Assembly: GCF_040500525.1 (NCBI RefSeq)
Contig: NZ_CP159402.1
Span: 1,301,501-1,365,500, forward strand
Length of the DNA stretch: 64,000 bases
Source of the DNA: Azospirillum formosense
GTDB lineage: Bacteria > Pseudomonadota > Alphaproteobacteria > Azospirillales > Azospirillaceae
Direction: 5' to 3'
Position numbers and translations under genes: made by a program. Below the pieces are notes generated by a model. That model was not told where the DNA came from, made no database searches, and was given only the letters and a program-made list of their open reading frames with translations. Positions 44,269 through 53,474 of this stretch are shown here, one piece after another (position 1 is the stretch's first letter; each line of letters begins with the position of its first letter).

Positions 44269-45300
44269 TTACTTCGCGGCCGCCGCGTCGTAGAAGCGGA
44301 AGTCGAACGCCTCCGCCACCGGGATGGTGCCCTCGGCGGAACCGATCTCCTTGGCGTAGGCCATCATCTGCTCGACCGCCGGGACCACGCCGTGCGGGTC
44401 GGCGACGAACTTGGAGCCCGGCGAGCGGAAGGCGGCCTCCAGCGTGGCCGGCTCCATCAGGCCCTTGCCCAGATACTCGTTGGCGACCTTGGCGGAACGG
44501 GCCGGGTCCTTGGCGATCAGGTCCACGGCGCGGATGTGCGCCTTGAGCAGGCGGGTCAGCGCCTCGCCATGCTCCTTGGCGACCGGGCCGCGGACGGCGA
44601 TGACGGTGCCGGGCTGGTTCGGGAACATTTCCGCGCCGGTGGCGAGCAGCCCGACGTTCGGGTCGACCTTCTGGGTCACGGTCACCGTCGGCTCACGGAT
44701 CGTCGCCGCGTCGAGCGCGCCGGCCAGCAGGGCCTGCTGGGTCTTCTCGATGCCCATGGAAATGATGTCCACGTTGGCCGGATCGACCTTCACCACCTTG
44801 AACAGCCAGTGGCGCAGCACCGTGTCCGGGACCGAGCCCGGCGGCTGCGTGCCGATCTTGACCTTGCGGCCACTGTCGGCGACGAACTTCGCGATGGACT
44901 CCGCGGTGGCCTTGCCGCCCAGCGCCTTGGCGAACTCGCCGCGGCTGGCGACGACCATCTCCTCGACCGCCGAGTTGGCAATGACCGACACGTCGGCCCC
45001 CTTCGAGCGGGCGACCAGGACCGGGGCGACGCCGGCGTAGAGCAGGTCGATCTTGCCGGCGGCCATCGCCTGGATCGCGTGCGGACCGGATTCGAACTTG
45101 GTCAGCTTCAGGTCGATGCCCGCCTCGCGCGCCCAGCCTTCCCCTTCCAGGATGAACAGCGGGGCGGCGGCAAGGATGGGGATGTAGCCGACCTCCAGCT
45201 TCACCGGGTCGGCGGCGCGGACCGCGCCGGGCGTGAAGGCGGCCAGAGAGGCGACGGCGGCCACGGCCAGCATCGCGGAGCGTCGGGTCAGGGTGGTCAT
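44269..45300 (-). CDS. ABC transporter substrate-binding protein (sulfonate/nitrate type)
   Basis: Periplasmic binding protein, 343 aa from the ATG with GAGG eight bases upstream. A Tat-like or long Sec signal (TLTRRSAMLAVAAVASLAAF) ends at VRAAD. The mature part starts VKLEVGYIPILAAAPLFILEGEGW, and ALLAGALDAATIREPTVT is characteristic of the NMT1/SsuA-like family. First gene of the operon. Its upstream region carries a GATTTCAC/GTGAAATC inverted repeat whose right half recurs in the cys promoter region. The substrate is not defined by sequence. Confidence 0.9.
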   Translation of the reverse strand: MTTLTRRSAMLAVAAVASLAAFTPGAVRAADPVKLEVGYIPILAAAPLFILEGEGWAREAGIDLKLTKFESGPHAIQAMAAGKIDLLYAGVAPVLVARSKGADVSVIANSAVEEMVVASRGEFAKALGGKATAESIAKFVADSGRKVKIGTQPPGSVPDTVLRHWLFKVVKVDPANVDIISMGIEKTQQALLAGALDAATIREPTVTVTQKVDPNVGLLATGAEMFPNQPGTVIAVRGPVAKEHGEALTRLLKAHIRAVDLIAKDPARSAKVANEYLGKGLMEPATLEAAFRSPGSKFVADPHGVVPAVEQMMAYAKEIGSAEGTIPVAEAFDFRFYDAAAAK

Positions 45301-45392
45301 GGTTCCATCCTCGCAGGAAATTGCCCGCCTATTTAGCACATCTCCCATCGGAAGGAAGAGCGAATTACACATTCTTGAATGATGAAATTGAT

Positions 45393-45425
45393 GATTTCAC
45401 ATAATACGTTTCGATCTGTGAAATC
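45393..45425. promoter_or_regulatory. GATTTCAC / GTGAAATC inverted repeat upstream of the ABC operon
   Basis: Perfect 8-base half-sites at 45393-45400 and 45418-45425 with a 17-base AT-rich spacer, about 95 bases upstream of the binding-protein start. GTGAAATCTG appears again at 49034-49043 between cysH and the siroheme genes. This spacing and sharing fit a LysR-type (CysB/Cbl-like) activator site; no such regulator is encoded here. Confidence 0.45.
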
Positions 45426-45437
45426 TGATAGGCCATA

Positions 45438-45477
45438 GGAAAAAGTCCCTTCGCGGGAGGGCGAAGGGGCTTTTTCC
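45438..45477. terminator. strong terminator after cysNC
   Basis: GGAAAAAGTCCCTTCGC (45438-45454) pairs with GCGAAGGGGCTTTTTCC (45461-45477), one G-T wobble, 6-base loop. The A/T-rich outer ends act as T-run in both directions. It separates cysNC from the ABC operon promoter. Confidence 0.85.
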
Positions 45478-45497
45478 GGTACGGAAGAGGGAAACCG

Positions 45498-47372
45498 TTA
45501 TGCCCGGCCGCGCATCAGGGCGTTACGGCCGAACGCGCCGTCCACATAGTCGAGCAGCTCGCCCAGTGCCTCCACCGGGGTGACCGTTCCGGTGTCGATG
45601 GTCAGCTCCGCCGACTCCGGTGCCTCGTAAGGGGCGGAGACGCCGGTGAACTCCGCGATCTCCCCGGCGCGCGCCCGGCGGTACAGGCCCTTGGGGTCGC
45701 GCGATTCGCAGGTGGCGAGATCGGCGGCCACATAGACCTCGTGGAAGCGCTCGCCGCCGATGGCCCGCGCCCGCGCCCGGTCGGCCTGGAGCGGCGAGAT
45801 CAGCGAGGCGATGACCAGAACGCCCGCGTCGGCGAACAGCTTGGCCGTCTCGGCGACGCGCCGGATGTTCTCCGCCCGGTCCTCCGCCGAGAAGCCCAGA
45901 CCGGCGTTCAGGCCGTTGCGCACGTTGTCGCCGTCCAGGACGAAGACCTGCCAGCCGCGGTCAAACAAGGCGCGCTCCAGCGCCATGGCCAGCGTGGACT
46001 TGCCGGCCCCGGACAGGCCGGTCAGCCAGAGGATGCCGCCCTTATGGCCGTTGGCGGCGTTGCGCTCGTCCGCGGTGACGGCGTGCGACACCTCGGTCGT
46101 GTTGGCCGAGGCGGCGGGACCCTCGTCCACCTCGACGACGATGCAGCCTCCGACCACGTCGTGGCCGTCGATCAGCACGCCGCGCCCGGTGCGCGACAGC
46201 GCCGAGGCGAGGTCGACGGCGATCGGGGAACGGGAGCGCAGGACGACCTCGGCCACCTCGTTGCGGTGGACCGCCTTGGCCGGGGTGCTCGACAGGTCCT
46301 CGATGTCGATGACGGCGGTGATGCTCTCCACCGTCACGCGGTGCTCGCCCGTCGTGATCTTCAGCGTGTAGGTTTTGCCGACCGCCAGCGGCTCCGAGGT
46401 CAGCCAGAAGGCGCGGACGCCCAGCCGGTGGGTAACGTGCGGCGCGCCCTCCTCATGGTGGGCGATGTGGCCGCGCTCGGCGAAGATGCGCTTGTCGAGC
46501 GTGATGCCGATGCTCTGCCCGGCCTGGGCGGCGACGATGGGCTGGCTGTGGTTCCACCCTTCGATGCTGACCACCGTGGCGGTGGCGCCGGTCGGCGAGA
46601 AGCGCAGCGTGTCGCCGACGCGCAGGCGCCCGCTCTCGATTCGGCCCGCCAGGATGCGGCGGTCGTCGGGCTTGTAGACGTCCTGCAGCGGGAAGCGCAG
46701 CGGCAGTTCGGTCGGCGCCTGCTGCGGGCGGAAGGCGTCGAGCGCCTCCACCACGGTCGGTCCCTCGTACCAGGGCGCCTTGTCGGAGCGGGTGACGATG
46801 TTGTCGCCGTGGCGCGCCGCGATCGGGATCACCGTGGAGGTGTGCAGGCCGAGTTCCGCCAGATAGGCGCGGATCTCCTGCGACACCGCCTCGAAGCGGT
46901 ACTGGTCGAAGTCGACCCGGTCCATCTTGTTGACGGCGACCGCCACCTGGCGCACGCCCAGCAGATGCAGCAGGAAGGCGTGGCGGCGCGACTGTTCCAA
47001 CGCGCCCTCGGCGGCGTCGATCACCAGCAGGGCGGCGTCGGCCTGCGAGGCGCCGGTCACCATGTTCTTCAGGAACTCGGTGTGGCCCGGCGCGTCGATG
47101 ATGACGTAGGGGCGCTGCTCCGTCTTGAAGTGGATCTGCGTGGTGTCGATGGTGATGCCCTGGTCGCGCTCGGCCTGGAGCGCGTCCATCACGAAGGCCC
47201 ATTCGAAGGGCATGCCGCGCTTGCGGCTCATCTCGTGGACCTGCTCCACCTTGCCGTCGGGCAGGCTGCCGGTGTCGTTCAGCAGGCGCCCGATCAGCGT
47301 CGACTTGCCGTGGTCGACATGGCCGACGATGACGATGCGGAGCTGGCCGTTCAGTTCGTTCCGGATGTCCAT
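45498..47372 (-). CDS. cysNC: bifunctional sulfate adenylyltransferase subunit 1 / APS kinase
   Basis: Fusion of 624 aa, the NodQ/CysNC type. Residues 1-430 are the GTPase subunit of ATP sulfurylase: GHVDHGKST near 17, IDAPGHTEF and NKMD, then beta-barrel domains. Residues 440-624 are adenylylsulfate kinase: [14 protein letters not shown], the PAPS/APS motif [12 protein letters not shown], and FAEFTG-like region [13 protein letters not shown]. With CysD it makes APS and phosphorylates it to PAPS. Last gene of cysH-cysD-cysNC. Confidence 0.96.
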   Translation of the reverse strand: MDIRNELNGQLRIVIVGHVDHGKSTLIGRLLNDTGSLPDGKVEQVHEMSRKRGMPFEWAFVMDALQAERDQGITIDTTQIHFKTEQRPYVIIDAPGHTEFLKNMVTGASQADAALLVIDAAEGALEQSRRHAFLLHLLGVRQVAVAVNKMDRVDFDQYRFEAVSQEIRAYLAELGLHTSTVIPIAARHGDNIVTRSDKAPWYEGPTVVEALDAFRPQQAPTELPLRFPLQDVYKPDDRRILAGRIESGRLRVGDTLRFSPTGATATVVSIEGWNHSQPIVAAQAGQSIGITLDKRIFAERGHIAHHEEGAPHVTHRLGVRAFWLTSEPLAVGKTYTLKITTGEHRVTVESITAVIDIEDLSSTPAKAVHRNEVAEVVLRSRSPIAVDLASALSRTGRGVLIDGHDVVGGCIVVEVDEGPAASANTTEVSHAVTADERNAANGHKGGILWLTGLSGAGKSTLAMALERALFDRGWQVFVLDGDNVRNGLNAGLGFSAEDRAENIRRVAETAKLFADAGVLVIASLISPLQADRARARAIGGERFHEVYVAADLATCESRDPKGLYRRARAGEIAEFTGVSAPYEAPESAELTIDTGTVTPVEALGELLDYVDGAFGRNALMRGRA

Positions 47373-47390
47373 GGTCCCAATCCCCGCTTC

Positions 47391-48188
47391 TTACATGTAG
47401 CCCGAGCTGCGCAGGCGCTCGAAGCTGTCCTCGGCCTCGTTGTCCATGGCGCGGCCGGCGCGCTCCGGAATGCGGGTCACGACCAGTTCGGCGATGATCT
47501 CGTCGATGGTGCCGGCGGTGCTGTCCACCGGGAAGGTGATGTTCTTCTCGCCCAACGAGCGGTAGCGCTTGCCGTCCTTGGCGAAGTACAGCGGGACGAT
47601 GGGAATTCCCTCGCGCTTGGAGTAGCGCCAGATGTCCAGCTCGGTCCAATGCAGCAGCGGGTGGATGCGGACGTGGGTGCCTTCGTCGAAGCGGGTCTTG
47701 TAATGGTCCCAGAACTCCGCCGGCTGGTCCTTCACATCCCAGTCGCCTTCCAGCGAGCGGGGCGAGAAGACGCGCTCCTTGGCGCGGGTCGCCTGCTCGT
47801 CGCGGCGGATGCCGACCATGATGCCCTGGTACTTGCCGGTGCGCAGGAGGTTCTTCAGCCCCTCCGTCTTGCGGGCGGCGGCGCGGGTCAGCGGCGGCAG
47901 GGTCTGGTCCATGTCCGCTTCCGGCGGGCACTGCTCCACCCGCAGGTCGAGGTCCCACTCCCCGGCGATGCGGTCGCGGAAGTCGTAGACCTCCTGCAGC
48001 TCCATCGCGGTGTCGAGCTGGACGACAGGGAACGGCACGCGCCCGAAGAACGCCTTGCGGCAGAGCCAGAGCAGGACGTTGCTGTCCTTTCCGATCGACC
48101 ACAGCAGAGCCAGCTTGTCGATGCGGTTGTAGGCCTCGCGGAGGATGTAGATGCTCTGGCTCTCAAGGTAATCGAGATCGGCGGTCAT
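47391..48188 (-). CDS. cysD: sulfate adenylyltransferase subunit 2
   Basis: Catalytic subunit of ATP sulfurylase, 265 aa, making adenosine phosphosulfate from sulfate and ATP. The PP-loop is ALLWSIGKDSNVLLWL (SxGKDS, residues about 30-36), followed by LDTAMELQEVYDFRD, and the C-terminus ends ERLRSSGYM as in family members. The ATG overlaps cysH's stop by ATGA; the longer frame would run into cysH. It is 18 bases before cysNC, whose product is its partner subunit. Confidence 0.95.
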   Translation of the reverse strand: MTADLDYLESQSIYILREAYNRIDKLALLWSIGKDSNVLLWLCRKAFFGRVPFPVVQLDTAMELQEVYDFRDRIAGEWDLDLRVEQCPPEADMDQTLPPLTRAAARKTEGLKNLLRTGKYQGIMVGIRRDEQATRAKERVFSPRSLEGDWDVKDQPAEFWDHYKTRFDEGTHVRIHPLLHWTELDIWRYSKREGIPIVPLYFAKDGKRYRSLGEKNITFPVDSTAGTIDEIIAELVVTRIPERAGRAMDNEAEDSFERLRSSGYM

Positions 48189-48916
48189 TGTGCGGTTCCG
48201 GTCTTCTTGAAGGTGTGAATGCCGCATTCGGTCTTGGCGGTTCCGGCCCATCGGCCCGACCGCGGGTCCGCACCGGGAGCGACGCGCTCGGTGCAGGTGA
48301 AGCAGCCGATGGACAAGAAGCCGTCGGCTTCAAGCGGATGGCGCGGCAGGTTGCGCCGGGTGAATTCCTGCTCGATCCGCTCGCGGTCCCAATGGGCCAG
48401 CGGGTTGATCTTGATGCGGCCCGTGCCCTCCTCCTCGAACAGGGGAAGGGCGGCGCGCGTGGTGGCCTGGAAGCGTTTGCGCCCGGTCACCCAGGCGTCG
48501 AAGCCCTCCAACGCGCGGTCCAGCGGCACGGTCTTGCGCAGATGGCAACAGGCGTCGGGCGAGCGGGTGAACAGCAGGCTGTCGGGGTCCCCCGCCGCCA
48601 GATCCGCGTCGGTCGGGCCGATGGTGCGCACGCCGGTCAGGCCCAGCGCGGCGATCAGCTTGTCGCGGTAGCGCAGGGTCTCGCCGAACAGCTTCCCCGT
48701 GTTGACGAAAACCACCGGAAAGGACGGATCGGCCTCCGCCGCCAGGGCGAGCAGCACCGCCGATTCCGTTCCGAACGACGAAACCACAGCGACGCGGCCG
48801 TCGAATTCATCGCGCAGAAGCGCGTTCAGAAGCACCGCACCGTCAAGCCGCCCATACCGCTCGGTCAGGTCGTCCACACGGCCGCGTTTCACAGCATGAG
48901 CAAATCCATCGAGCAT
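48185..48916 (-). CDS. cysH: adenylyl-sulfate (APS) reductase
   Basis: Thioredoxin-dependent reductase giving sulfite, 243 aa. The four iron-sulfur ligands of the APS-type enzyme are present, CC in DACCHLRK near residue 128 and CxxC in GCFTCTERV near residue 211, together with the catalytic ECGIH near the C-terminus. PAPS-only reductases lack the CC/CxxC set. So APS is likely reduced directly, although the cysNC fusion also carries an APS kinase. First gene of its operon, divergent from the siroheme genes across about 209 bases. Confidence 0.93.
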   Translation of the reverse strand: MLDGFAHAVKRGRVDDLTERYGRLDGAVLLNALLRDEFDGRVAVVSSFGTESAVLLALAAEADPSFPVVFVNTGKLFGETLRYRDKLIAALGLTGVRTIGPTDADLAAGDPDSLLFTRSPDACCHLRKTVPLDRALEGFDAWVTGRKRFQATTRAALPLFEEEGTGRIKINPLAHWDRERIEQEFTRRNLPRHPLEADGFLSIGCFTCTERVAPGADPRSGRWAGTAKTECGIHTFKKTGTAQ

Positions 48917-49125
48917 GGCCTGTTTGCCTATCCACGAAGTGGAGTATTTGTTCTGAATTGCACATTAACACCAGTTTCACGTCGTTGCAATGCATATACA
49001 TTGTCTACATGTATTATAGGTTTAAGCGAGTTTGTGAAATCTGTTGATTGCACCCCGCCATCGCGCTTAAATGCCCCCATGATGTCTTTTCACGATGGCT
49101 CCGGTGTGCATTCCAGGGGGCGGCG
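48917..49125. promoter_or_regulatory. divergent cys promoter region
   Basis: AT-rich 209-base region between cysH and the siroheme/cysI operon. It holds GTTTCACG at 48974-48981, GTGAAATC at 49034-49041 and TTTTCACG at 49085-49092, that is three GTGAAA-type half-sites. A TATTATAGG-like -10 lies at 49013-49021. This layout fits shared control of both arms by a CysB-like regulator, which I infer; an exact promoter cannot be fixed by eye. Confidence 0.45.
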
Positions 49126-49683
49126 ATGATCCCGATCGCCCTTGACCCGGCGCATGCGCGGATTGCCCTGGTCGGCCAGGGACCGCTGGCGAAGCGCCGC
49201 CTTGCGCAGCTGCGGGAAGGCGGCGCGGCACCGGCGGTCTATTCACCGGAACCGGATGCGGAATTGCTCGCCCTCGCGGGAGTGGCCCTGCGCCGCGCCC
49301 TGCCCTCGCCCGCCGACCTGGAGGGCGTGCAGGTGCTGTTCGTCGTCGGCATCGACGACCCCACCGCGGAGTCGCTGGCCCGTCAGGCACGCGACCGCAG
49401 CATCCTGGTCAATGTCGAGGATGTGATTCCGCTCTGTGATTTCCATGCTCCGTCTGTGATACGGCGCGGCGACCTGCTGATGACCGTCTCGACTGGCGGC
49501 CGCAGCCCGGCGCTGGCCCAGCTTCTCCGCGAACGGCTGGAGACTCTGTTCCCCGCCGTCTGGGCGGACCGGCTGGCGGAAGTCGCCGCGCTCCGCGACC
49601 GCCTGCGCGCCGCGGGCGCCAAGGGGCCCGAGGTGCTGCGCGCCTGCCGGGACATGATCGCTGCCAAAGGATGGCTGCCATGA
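49126..49683 (+). CDS. precorrin-2 dehydrogenase / siroheme synthase N-terminal domain
   Basis: A 185-aa protein equivalent to the N-terminal CysG domain, which oxidises precorrin-2 and can insert iron to make siroheme. The nucleotide-binding start is ARIALVGQGPLAKRRL, and the segment LLMTVSTGGRSPALAQLLRERLE is the characteristic active region. The methyltransferase part of CysG is encoded separately just downstream, with ATGA overlap. The chosen ATG follows GGGGG; an upstream ATG adds 26 residues with no match. Siroheme is needed by CysI, four genes on. Confidence 0.88.
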   Translation: MIPIALDPAHARIALVGQGPLAKRRLAQLREGGAAPAVYSPEPDAELLALAGVALRRALPSPADLEGVQVLFVVGIDDPTAESLARQARDRSILVNVEDVIPLCDFHAPSVIRRGDLLMTVSTGGRSPALAQLLRERLETLFPAVWADRLAEVAALRDRLRAAGAKGPEVLRACRDMIAAKGWLP

Positions 49684-50504
49684 TCGCAACGTCACTTCTG
49701 TCGCGCCTGCCCGCCTTCGAGCCGGGCAGCGTCTGGCTGGCCGGGGCCGGCCCCGGCGATCCGGGCCTGCTGACCCTGCTGGCCGCCAAGGCGCTGGGCG
49801 AGGCCGACGCCATCGTCCACGACGCGCTGGTCGGCAGCGGCATCCTGGAAGCCGCCAACCCCGAGGCCCTTCTCGTGGACATGGGCAAGCGCGCCGGCCA
49901 TCCCTCGCCCAAGCAGGAGGCGATCAACGCCCGGCTGGTGGAACTGGCGCGCGAAGGCCGGCGGGTGCTGCGGCTGAAGGGCGGCGACCCCTTTGTCTTC
50001 GGGCGCGGCGGCGAGGAATGCCTGGCGCTGGCCGAGGCCGAGATTCCCTTCCGCGTGGTGCCCGGCGTGACCGCGGGAATCGGCGGGCTGGCCTACGCCG
50101 GCATTCCGGTGACCCACCGTGGCTTCGGCACCACCGCGACCTTCGTCACCGGCCACGACAAGGCCGGCGGGCTGCCCGCAGACCTCGACTGGGACGTGCT
50201 GGCGCGGCTGCCCGGCGCGCTGGTGTTCTACATGGCGCTGGGCACCATCGGGACCATCGCCGAGCGGCTCGAAGCCGCCGGCAAGCCGCCGATGACCCCG
50301 GTCGCCATCGTGTCGAGCGCCAGCACCGAGGCGCAGAGCGTCATCGAGACCAATCTTGCCCATTGCGCGCGGGACGTCGTGCGGCTACAGGCCAAGCGCC
50401 CCGCGATCGTCGTGGTCGGCGAGGTCGTGCGGCTGCGCGCCCTGATCGGCGCGTGGCAGCAGACCACCGGCCAGCATCCGTTTCCCATCGCCGTGTCGGC
50501 GTGA
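49680..50504 (+). CDS. cobA: uroporphyrinogen-III C-methyltransferase
   Basis: SAM-dependent methyltransferase making precorrin-2, 274 aa. Family motifs are VWLAGAGPGDPGLLTLLAAK near the start, RLKGGDPFVFGRGGEE near residue 100, and YAGIPVTHRG. Single-domain SUMT, the second half of a split CysG. Its ATG overlaps the preceding stop; an ATG nine bases earlier is also possible. Product precorrin-2 goes to siroheme here, and also to cobalamin if the cell makes it. Confidence 0.94.
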   Translation: MIATSLLSRLPAFEPGSVWLAGAGPGDPGLLTLLAAKALGEADAIVHDALVGSGILEAANPEALLVDMGKRAGHPSPKQEAINARLVELAREGRRVLRLKGGDPFVFGRGGEECLALAEAEIPFRVVPGVTAGIGGLAYAGIPVTHRGFGTTATFVTGHDKAGGLPADLDWDVLARLPGALVFYMALGTIGTIAERLEAAGKPPMTPVAIVSSASTEAQSVIETNLAHCARDVVRLQAKRPAIVVVGEVVRLRALIGAWQQTTGQHPFPIAVSA

Positions 50505-50528
50505 GCGTTCGTGTTAGGAGTTGAAGGC

Positions 50529-50864
50529 ATGGCGTTGAACGATAAGTCCAGGAACGAGGCGGTGCTGAAGGCCATCACCGCCAACCGCCTGCGCGACGGC
50601 GAGGTGATCTTCCTCGCCCCCGGCCCCGACCTTGGCTGGGTGGAGCGTCTGGACGACGCCGCCCTGTTCGAGGACGCGGCGGCCGCCGAAACGGCATTGG
50701 CCGCCGCCAAGGCCAAGGCGGAGGGTGAGCAGTTCGCCGTGGACGTCTACGCCTTCGACCTGCGCGTCGTTGATGGGCAGCCTCTGCCGGTCAAGACGCG
50801 GGAGCGCATCCGCGCGCTCGGCCCCACCGTCCGCATCGATCTCGGCAAACAGGCTGCGGCCTGA
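50529..50864 (+). CDS. DUF2849 domain protein
   Basis: A 111-aa protein of the DUF2849 family, consistently found between the siroheme gene and cysI in Alphaproteobacteria. ATG with AGGAG eight bases upstream. Recognisable parts are ITANRLRDGEVIFLAP and VDVYAFDLRVVDGQPLP. It is a small soluble protein with no known activity; genomic linkage suggests a helper role in sulfite reductase function or expression. Confidence 0.88.
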   Translation: MALNDKSRNEAVLKAITANRLRDGEVIFLAPGPDLGWVERLDDAALFEDAAAAETALAAAKAKAEGEQFAVDVYAFDLRVVDGQPLPVKTRERIRALGPTVRIDLGKQAAA

Positions 50865-50899
50865 ACCGGGCGGCCACCATTCTGAACAGGGCGAGTTCC

Positions 50900-52588
50900 A
50901 TGAACCACATCGCGCCCGGCCGCAACGCCGGGGTCTACAGCTACGACGACATCGACCGCCGCTTCGTCGCGGAGCGCGTGGAGCAGTTCCGCGCCCAGGT
51001 CGAGCGCCGCCTGTCCGGCGAGCTGACGGAGGAGGAGTTCAAACCGCTGCGGCTGATGAACGGCCTCTACCTCCAGCTCCACGCCTACATGCTGCGCATC
51101 GCCGTTCCCTACGGCGTCCTGACCGCGCGGCAGCTCCGCAAGCTGGCCGAGATCGGGCGGAAGTACGACAAGGGCTACGGCCACTTCACCACCCGCCAGA
51201 ATCTGCAGTTCAACTGGATCAAGCTGGAGGACACCCCGGCCATCCTGCACGAGCTGGCCGAGGTGGACATGCACGCGCTGCAGACCAGCGGCAACTGCGT
51301 GCGCAACGTGACCACCGACCAGTTCGTCGGCGCGGCGCGGGACGAGGTGGTGGACGGGCGGGTCTACGCCGAGATCCTGCGGCAGTGGACGACCCTGCAC
51401 CCCGAATTCACCTACCTGCCGCGCAAGTTCAAGATCGCCATCATGGGGTCGGACGCCGACCGCGCGGCCATCCGCGTCCATGATGTCGGCGTCTTCGCCA
51501 AGCGCAACGAGCGGGGCGAGGTCGGCTTCACCTTCTATGTCGGCGGCGGCCTCGGCCGGTCGCCCTTCATCGGCAAGCTGATCCGCGACTGGGTGCCGGA
51601 GGAGGACTTCGTCGCCTATCTCGAAGCCATCCTGCGCGTCTACAACCAGTACGGCCGGCGCGACAACATCTACAAGGCGCGCATCAAGATCCTCGTCCAC
51701 GAGCTGGGCCAGGAGACGTTCACCCAGGAGGTCGAGGAGGAGTTCGCCCGCCTGCGCGGCCCGAAATACCGCCTCGCCCCGGAGGTCGTCGACGAGATCC
51801 GCCGCCGCTTCGGCGGCCCGGCCTTCGAGACGCTGACCGACGAGCCGGAGTCCTTCCAGGCCGCCAAGGCCGCGAACCCGGACTTCGCCCGCTGGGTGGC
51901 GGTCAACGTGCTGACCCACAAGGTTCCCGGCTACGCCGCCGCCACCATCTCGCTGAAGCCGGCCGGCGGCATTCCCGGCGACGCCACCTCGGAGCAGATG
52001 GAGCTGATCGCCGATCTGGCCGACGCGCACAGCTTCGGCGAACTGCGCGTCAGCCACGCGCAGAACCTCGTGCTGGCGCATGTCCGGCAGGACGCGCTGT
52101 TCACCCTGTGGACGGCGCTGGAGGCCAACGGACTGGGCACGCCGAACGCCGGTCTGATCGGCGACATCATCGCCTGCCCCGGCCTCGACTATTGCGCGCT
52201 GGCCAACGCCCGCTCGATCCCGCTGGCCCAGGCCATCTCGGCCCGCTTCGCCGATCCGGTGCGGCAGCAGACCATCGGCGAGCTGGGAATCAAGATCAGC
52301 GGCTGCATCAACGCCTGCGGCCACCACCATGTCGGCGCCATCGGCATTCTCGGCGTGGATAAGAAGGGCGAGGAGTTCTACCAGATCACCGTCGGCGGCG
52401 ACCCGACCCTGACCACGGCGATCGGCGACATCCTCGGCCCGGCGGTGACCGCCGACGAGACGGTGGACGCCATCGAGGCCATCGTCGAGGTCTATCTGGC
52501 CAACCGGCACGACGGGGAGCGCTTCATCGACACGCTGAAGCGCGTCGGCCACGGCCCGTTCAAGGAGAGAGTCTATGCCGCTCATTAA
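50900..52588 (+). CDS. cysI: sulfite reductase (hemoprotein, siroheme/4Fe-4S)
   Basis: Reduces sulfite to sulfide with six electrons; 562 aa. The Fe-S/siroheme cysteines are visible as CPGLDYC (C-x5-C) near residue 430 and GCINACG (C-x3-C) near residue 472. The N-terminal ferredoxin-like half has GHFTTRQNLQFNW and the repeated segment GELRVSHAQNLVLAHV. Nitrite reductases share this fold, but the cys context points to sulfite. No flavoprotein CysJ is adjacent, so electrons probably come from ferredoxin or another reductase. Overlaps DUF934 by 14 bases. Confidence 0.93.
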   Translation: MNHIAPGRNAGVYSYDDIDRRFVAERVEQFRAQVERRLSGELTEEEFKPLRLMNGLYLQLHAYMLRIAVPYGVLTARQLRKLAEIGRKYDKGYGHFTTRQNLQFNWIKLEDTPAILHELAEVDMHALQTSGNCVRNVTTDQFVGAARDEVVDGRVYAEILRQWTTLHPEFTYLPRKFKIAIMGSDADRAAIRVHDVGVFAKRNERGEVGFTFYVGGGLGRSPFIGKLIRDWVPEEDFVAYLEAILRVYNQYGRRDNIYKARIKILVHELGQETFTQEVEEEFARLRGPKYRLAPEVVDEIRRRFGGPAFETLTDEPESFQAAKAANPDFARWVAVNVLTHKVPGYAAATISLKPAGGIPGDATSEQMELIADLADAHSFGELRVSHAQNLVLAHVRQDALFTLWTALEANGLGTPNAGLIGDIIACPGLDYCALANARSIPLAQAISARFADPVRQQTIGELGIKISGCINACGHHHVGAIGILGVDKKGEEFYQITVGGDPTLTTAIGDILGPAVTADETVDAIEAIVEVYLANRHDGERFIDTLKRVGHGPFKERVYAAH

Positions 52589-53072
52589 GGACGGCCGCAT
52601 CGTCGAGGACGATTGGGTCGCGGTCGCCGACGGCGAGCCGGTTCCCGCCGACCGTCCCGCCATCGTCACCTTCGAACGCTGGCAGGCGGAGCGCGCGAGC
52701 TTCGACGGGCGCAACGCGGCGCTCGGCGTCCGGGTCAAGAGCGGGACGCTGGCTCCGACCATCGCGCCGGACCTGAACCGATTCGCCTTGGTGGCGATCG
52801 AGTTCCCGAAGTTCCGCGACGGCCGCGGCTTCTCCACCGCCCGCGAGTTGCGTGAGCGCTTCGGCTACGAGGGGGAAATCCGGGCGGTCGGGCACGTCAT
52901 CCCCGACCAGTACCGCTTCCTCCTGCGCACCGGCTTCACCTCCGCCGAGGCGCCGGAAAACACCAACCCGGAGAGCTGGGCGCGCGCCCTGACGGAGATC
53001 ACCGTCGCCTTCCAGCCGTCGCTGGACGACCCGCAGCCGCTGTCGCTCCTGCGCCGCCGCCTGGGCTCCTGA
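52575..53072 (+). CDS. DUF934 protein (cysI-linked)
   Basis: A 165-aa protein of the DUF934 family, which follows cysI in many Proteobacteria. It starts within cysI (14-base overlap), so translation is coupled. Typical segments are MPLIKDGRIVEDDW, IEFPKFRDGRGFSTARELR and GHVIPDQYRFLLRTGF. No catalytic residues are known; an oxidoreductase-accessory role for sulfite reduction is proposed only from linkage. It ends just before a strong terminator. Confidence 0.93.
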   Translation: MPLIKDGRIVEDDWVAVADGEPVPADRPAIVTFERWQAERASFDGRNAALGVRVKSGTLAPTIAPDLNRFALVAIEFPKFRDGRGFSTARELRERFGYEGEIRAVGHVIPDQYRFLLRTGFTSAEAPENTNPESWARALTEITVAFQPSLDDPQPLSLLRRRLGS

Positions 53073-53082
53073 CACACGCCGC

Positions 53083-53130
53083 ACCGCGCCCGCCTCCCAA
53101 CGCGCAGATGCGCAGGGAGGCGGGCGCGGT
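53083..53130. terminator. terminator after the cysI operon
   Basis: Perfect 16-base inverted repeat: ACCGCGCCCGCCTCCC at 53083-53098 and its complement at 53115-53130, with a 16-base loop. It is positioned between convergent genes; no T-run. Confidence 0.7.
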
Positions 53131-53135
53131 TCGGC

Positions 53136-53474
53136 TCACACGCCGCCGAACACCCAGAAGAGCCCCCCCGCCGCCGCTGCCGCGACCACCGCCAGCACAC
53201 CGCCCACGGTGCGCCGCAGCCGGGCCTCCCGCCGCTCGATCTCCTGGCGCTTCTTCAGCAGATACTGCTGCTCGGGTCCAAGAAACGCCCCCGAATCGCC
53301 GTCCAGGGACAGGGCGCGCTTCGCCACGCTCCGGCTGCGCGCCGCGGGAGCCGTCCGGACCGACGGGCGCGCCGCCCGCCCCTCCAGAACCATTGATTCG
53401 CCCGCCAGCGGACGCCCCGTTCCCGGACGACCACGGCCCGCCTTCCTGGATGTCTTGCGTCTTTTGCTCGCCAT
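53136..53474 (-). CDS. small hypothetical membrane-anchored protein
   Basis: 112-aa protein, not recognised. The N-terminal half is very basic (SKRRKTSRKAGRGRP) and Arg/Ala-rich, a charged helix follows (QQYLLKKRQEIERREARLRR), then one C-terminal membrane helix (TVGGVLAVVAAAAAGGLFWV). This is a tail-anchored topology with a positively charged cytoplasmic part, which could contact nucleic acid or phospholipid. Ribosome site AGGAG is just before the ATG. It is convergent with the cysI operon and upstream of nothing on its strand. Confidence 0.6.
   Translation of the reverse strand: MASKRRKTSRKAGRGRPGTGRPLAGESMVLEGRAARPSVRTAPAARSRSVAKRALSLDGDSGAFLGPEQQYLLKKRQEIERREARLRRTVGGVLAVVAAAAAGGLFWVFGGV

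Noticed and set aside
45741..48218. 825-residue plus-strand frame opposite cysNC and cysD
   Set aside because: Antisense shadow of genes with certain identity; composition biased to Asp/His/Val/Gly.
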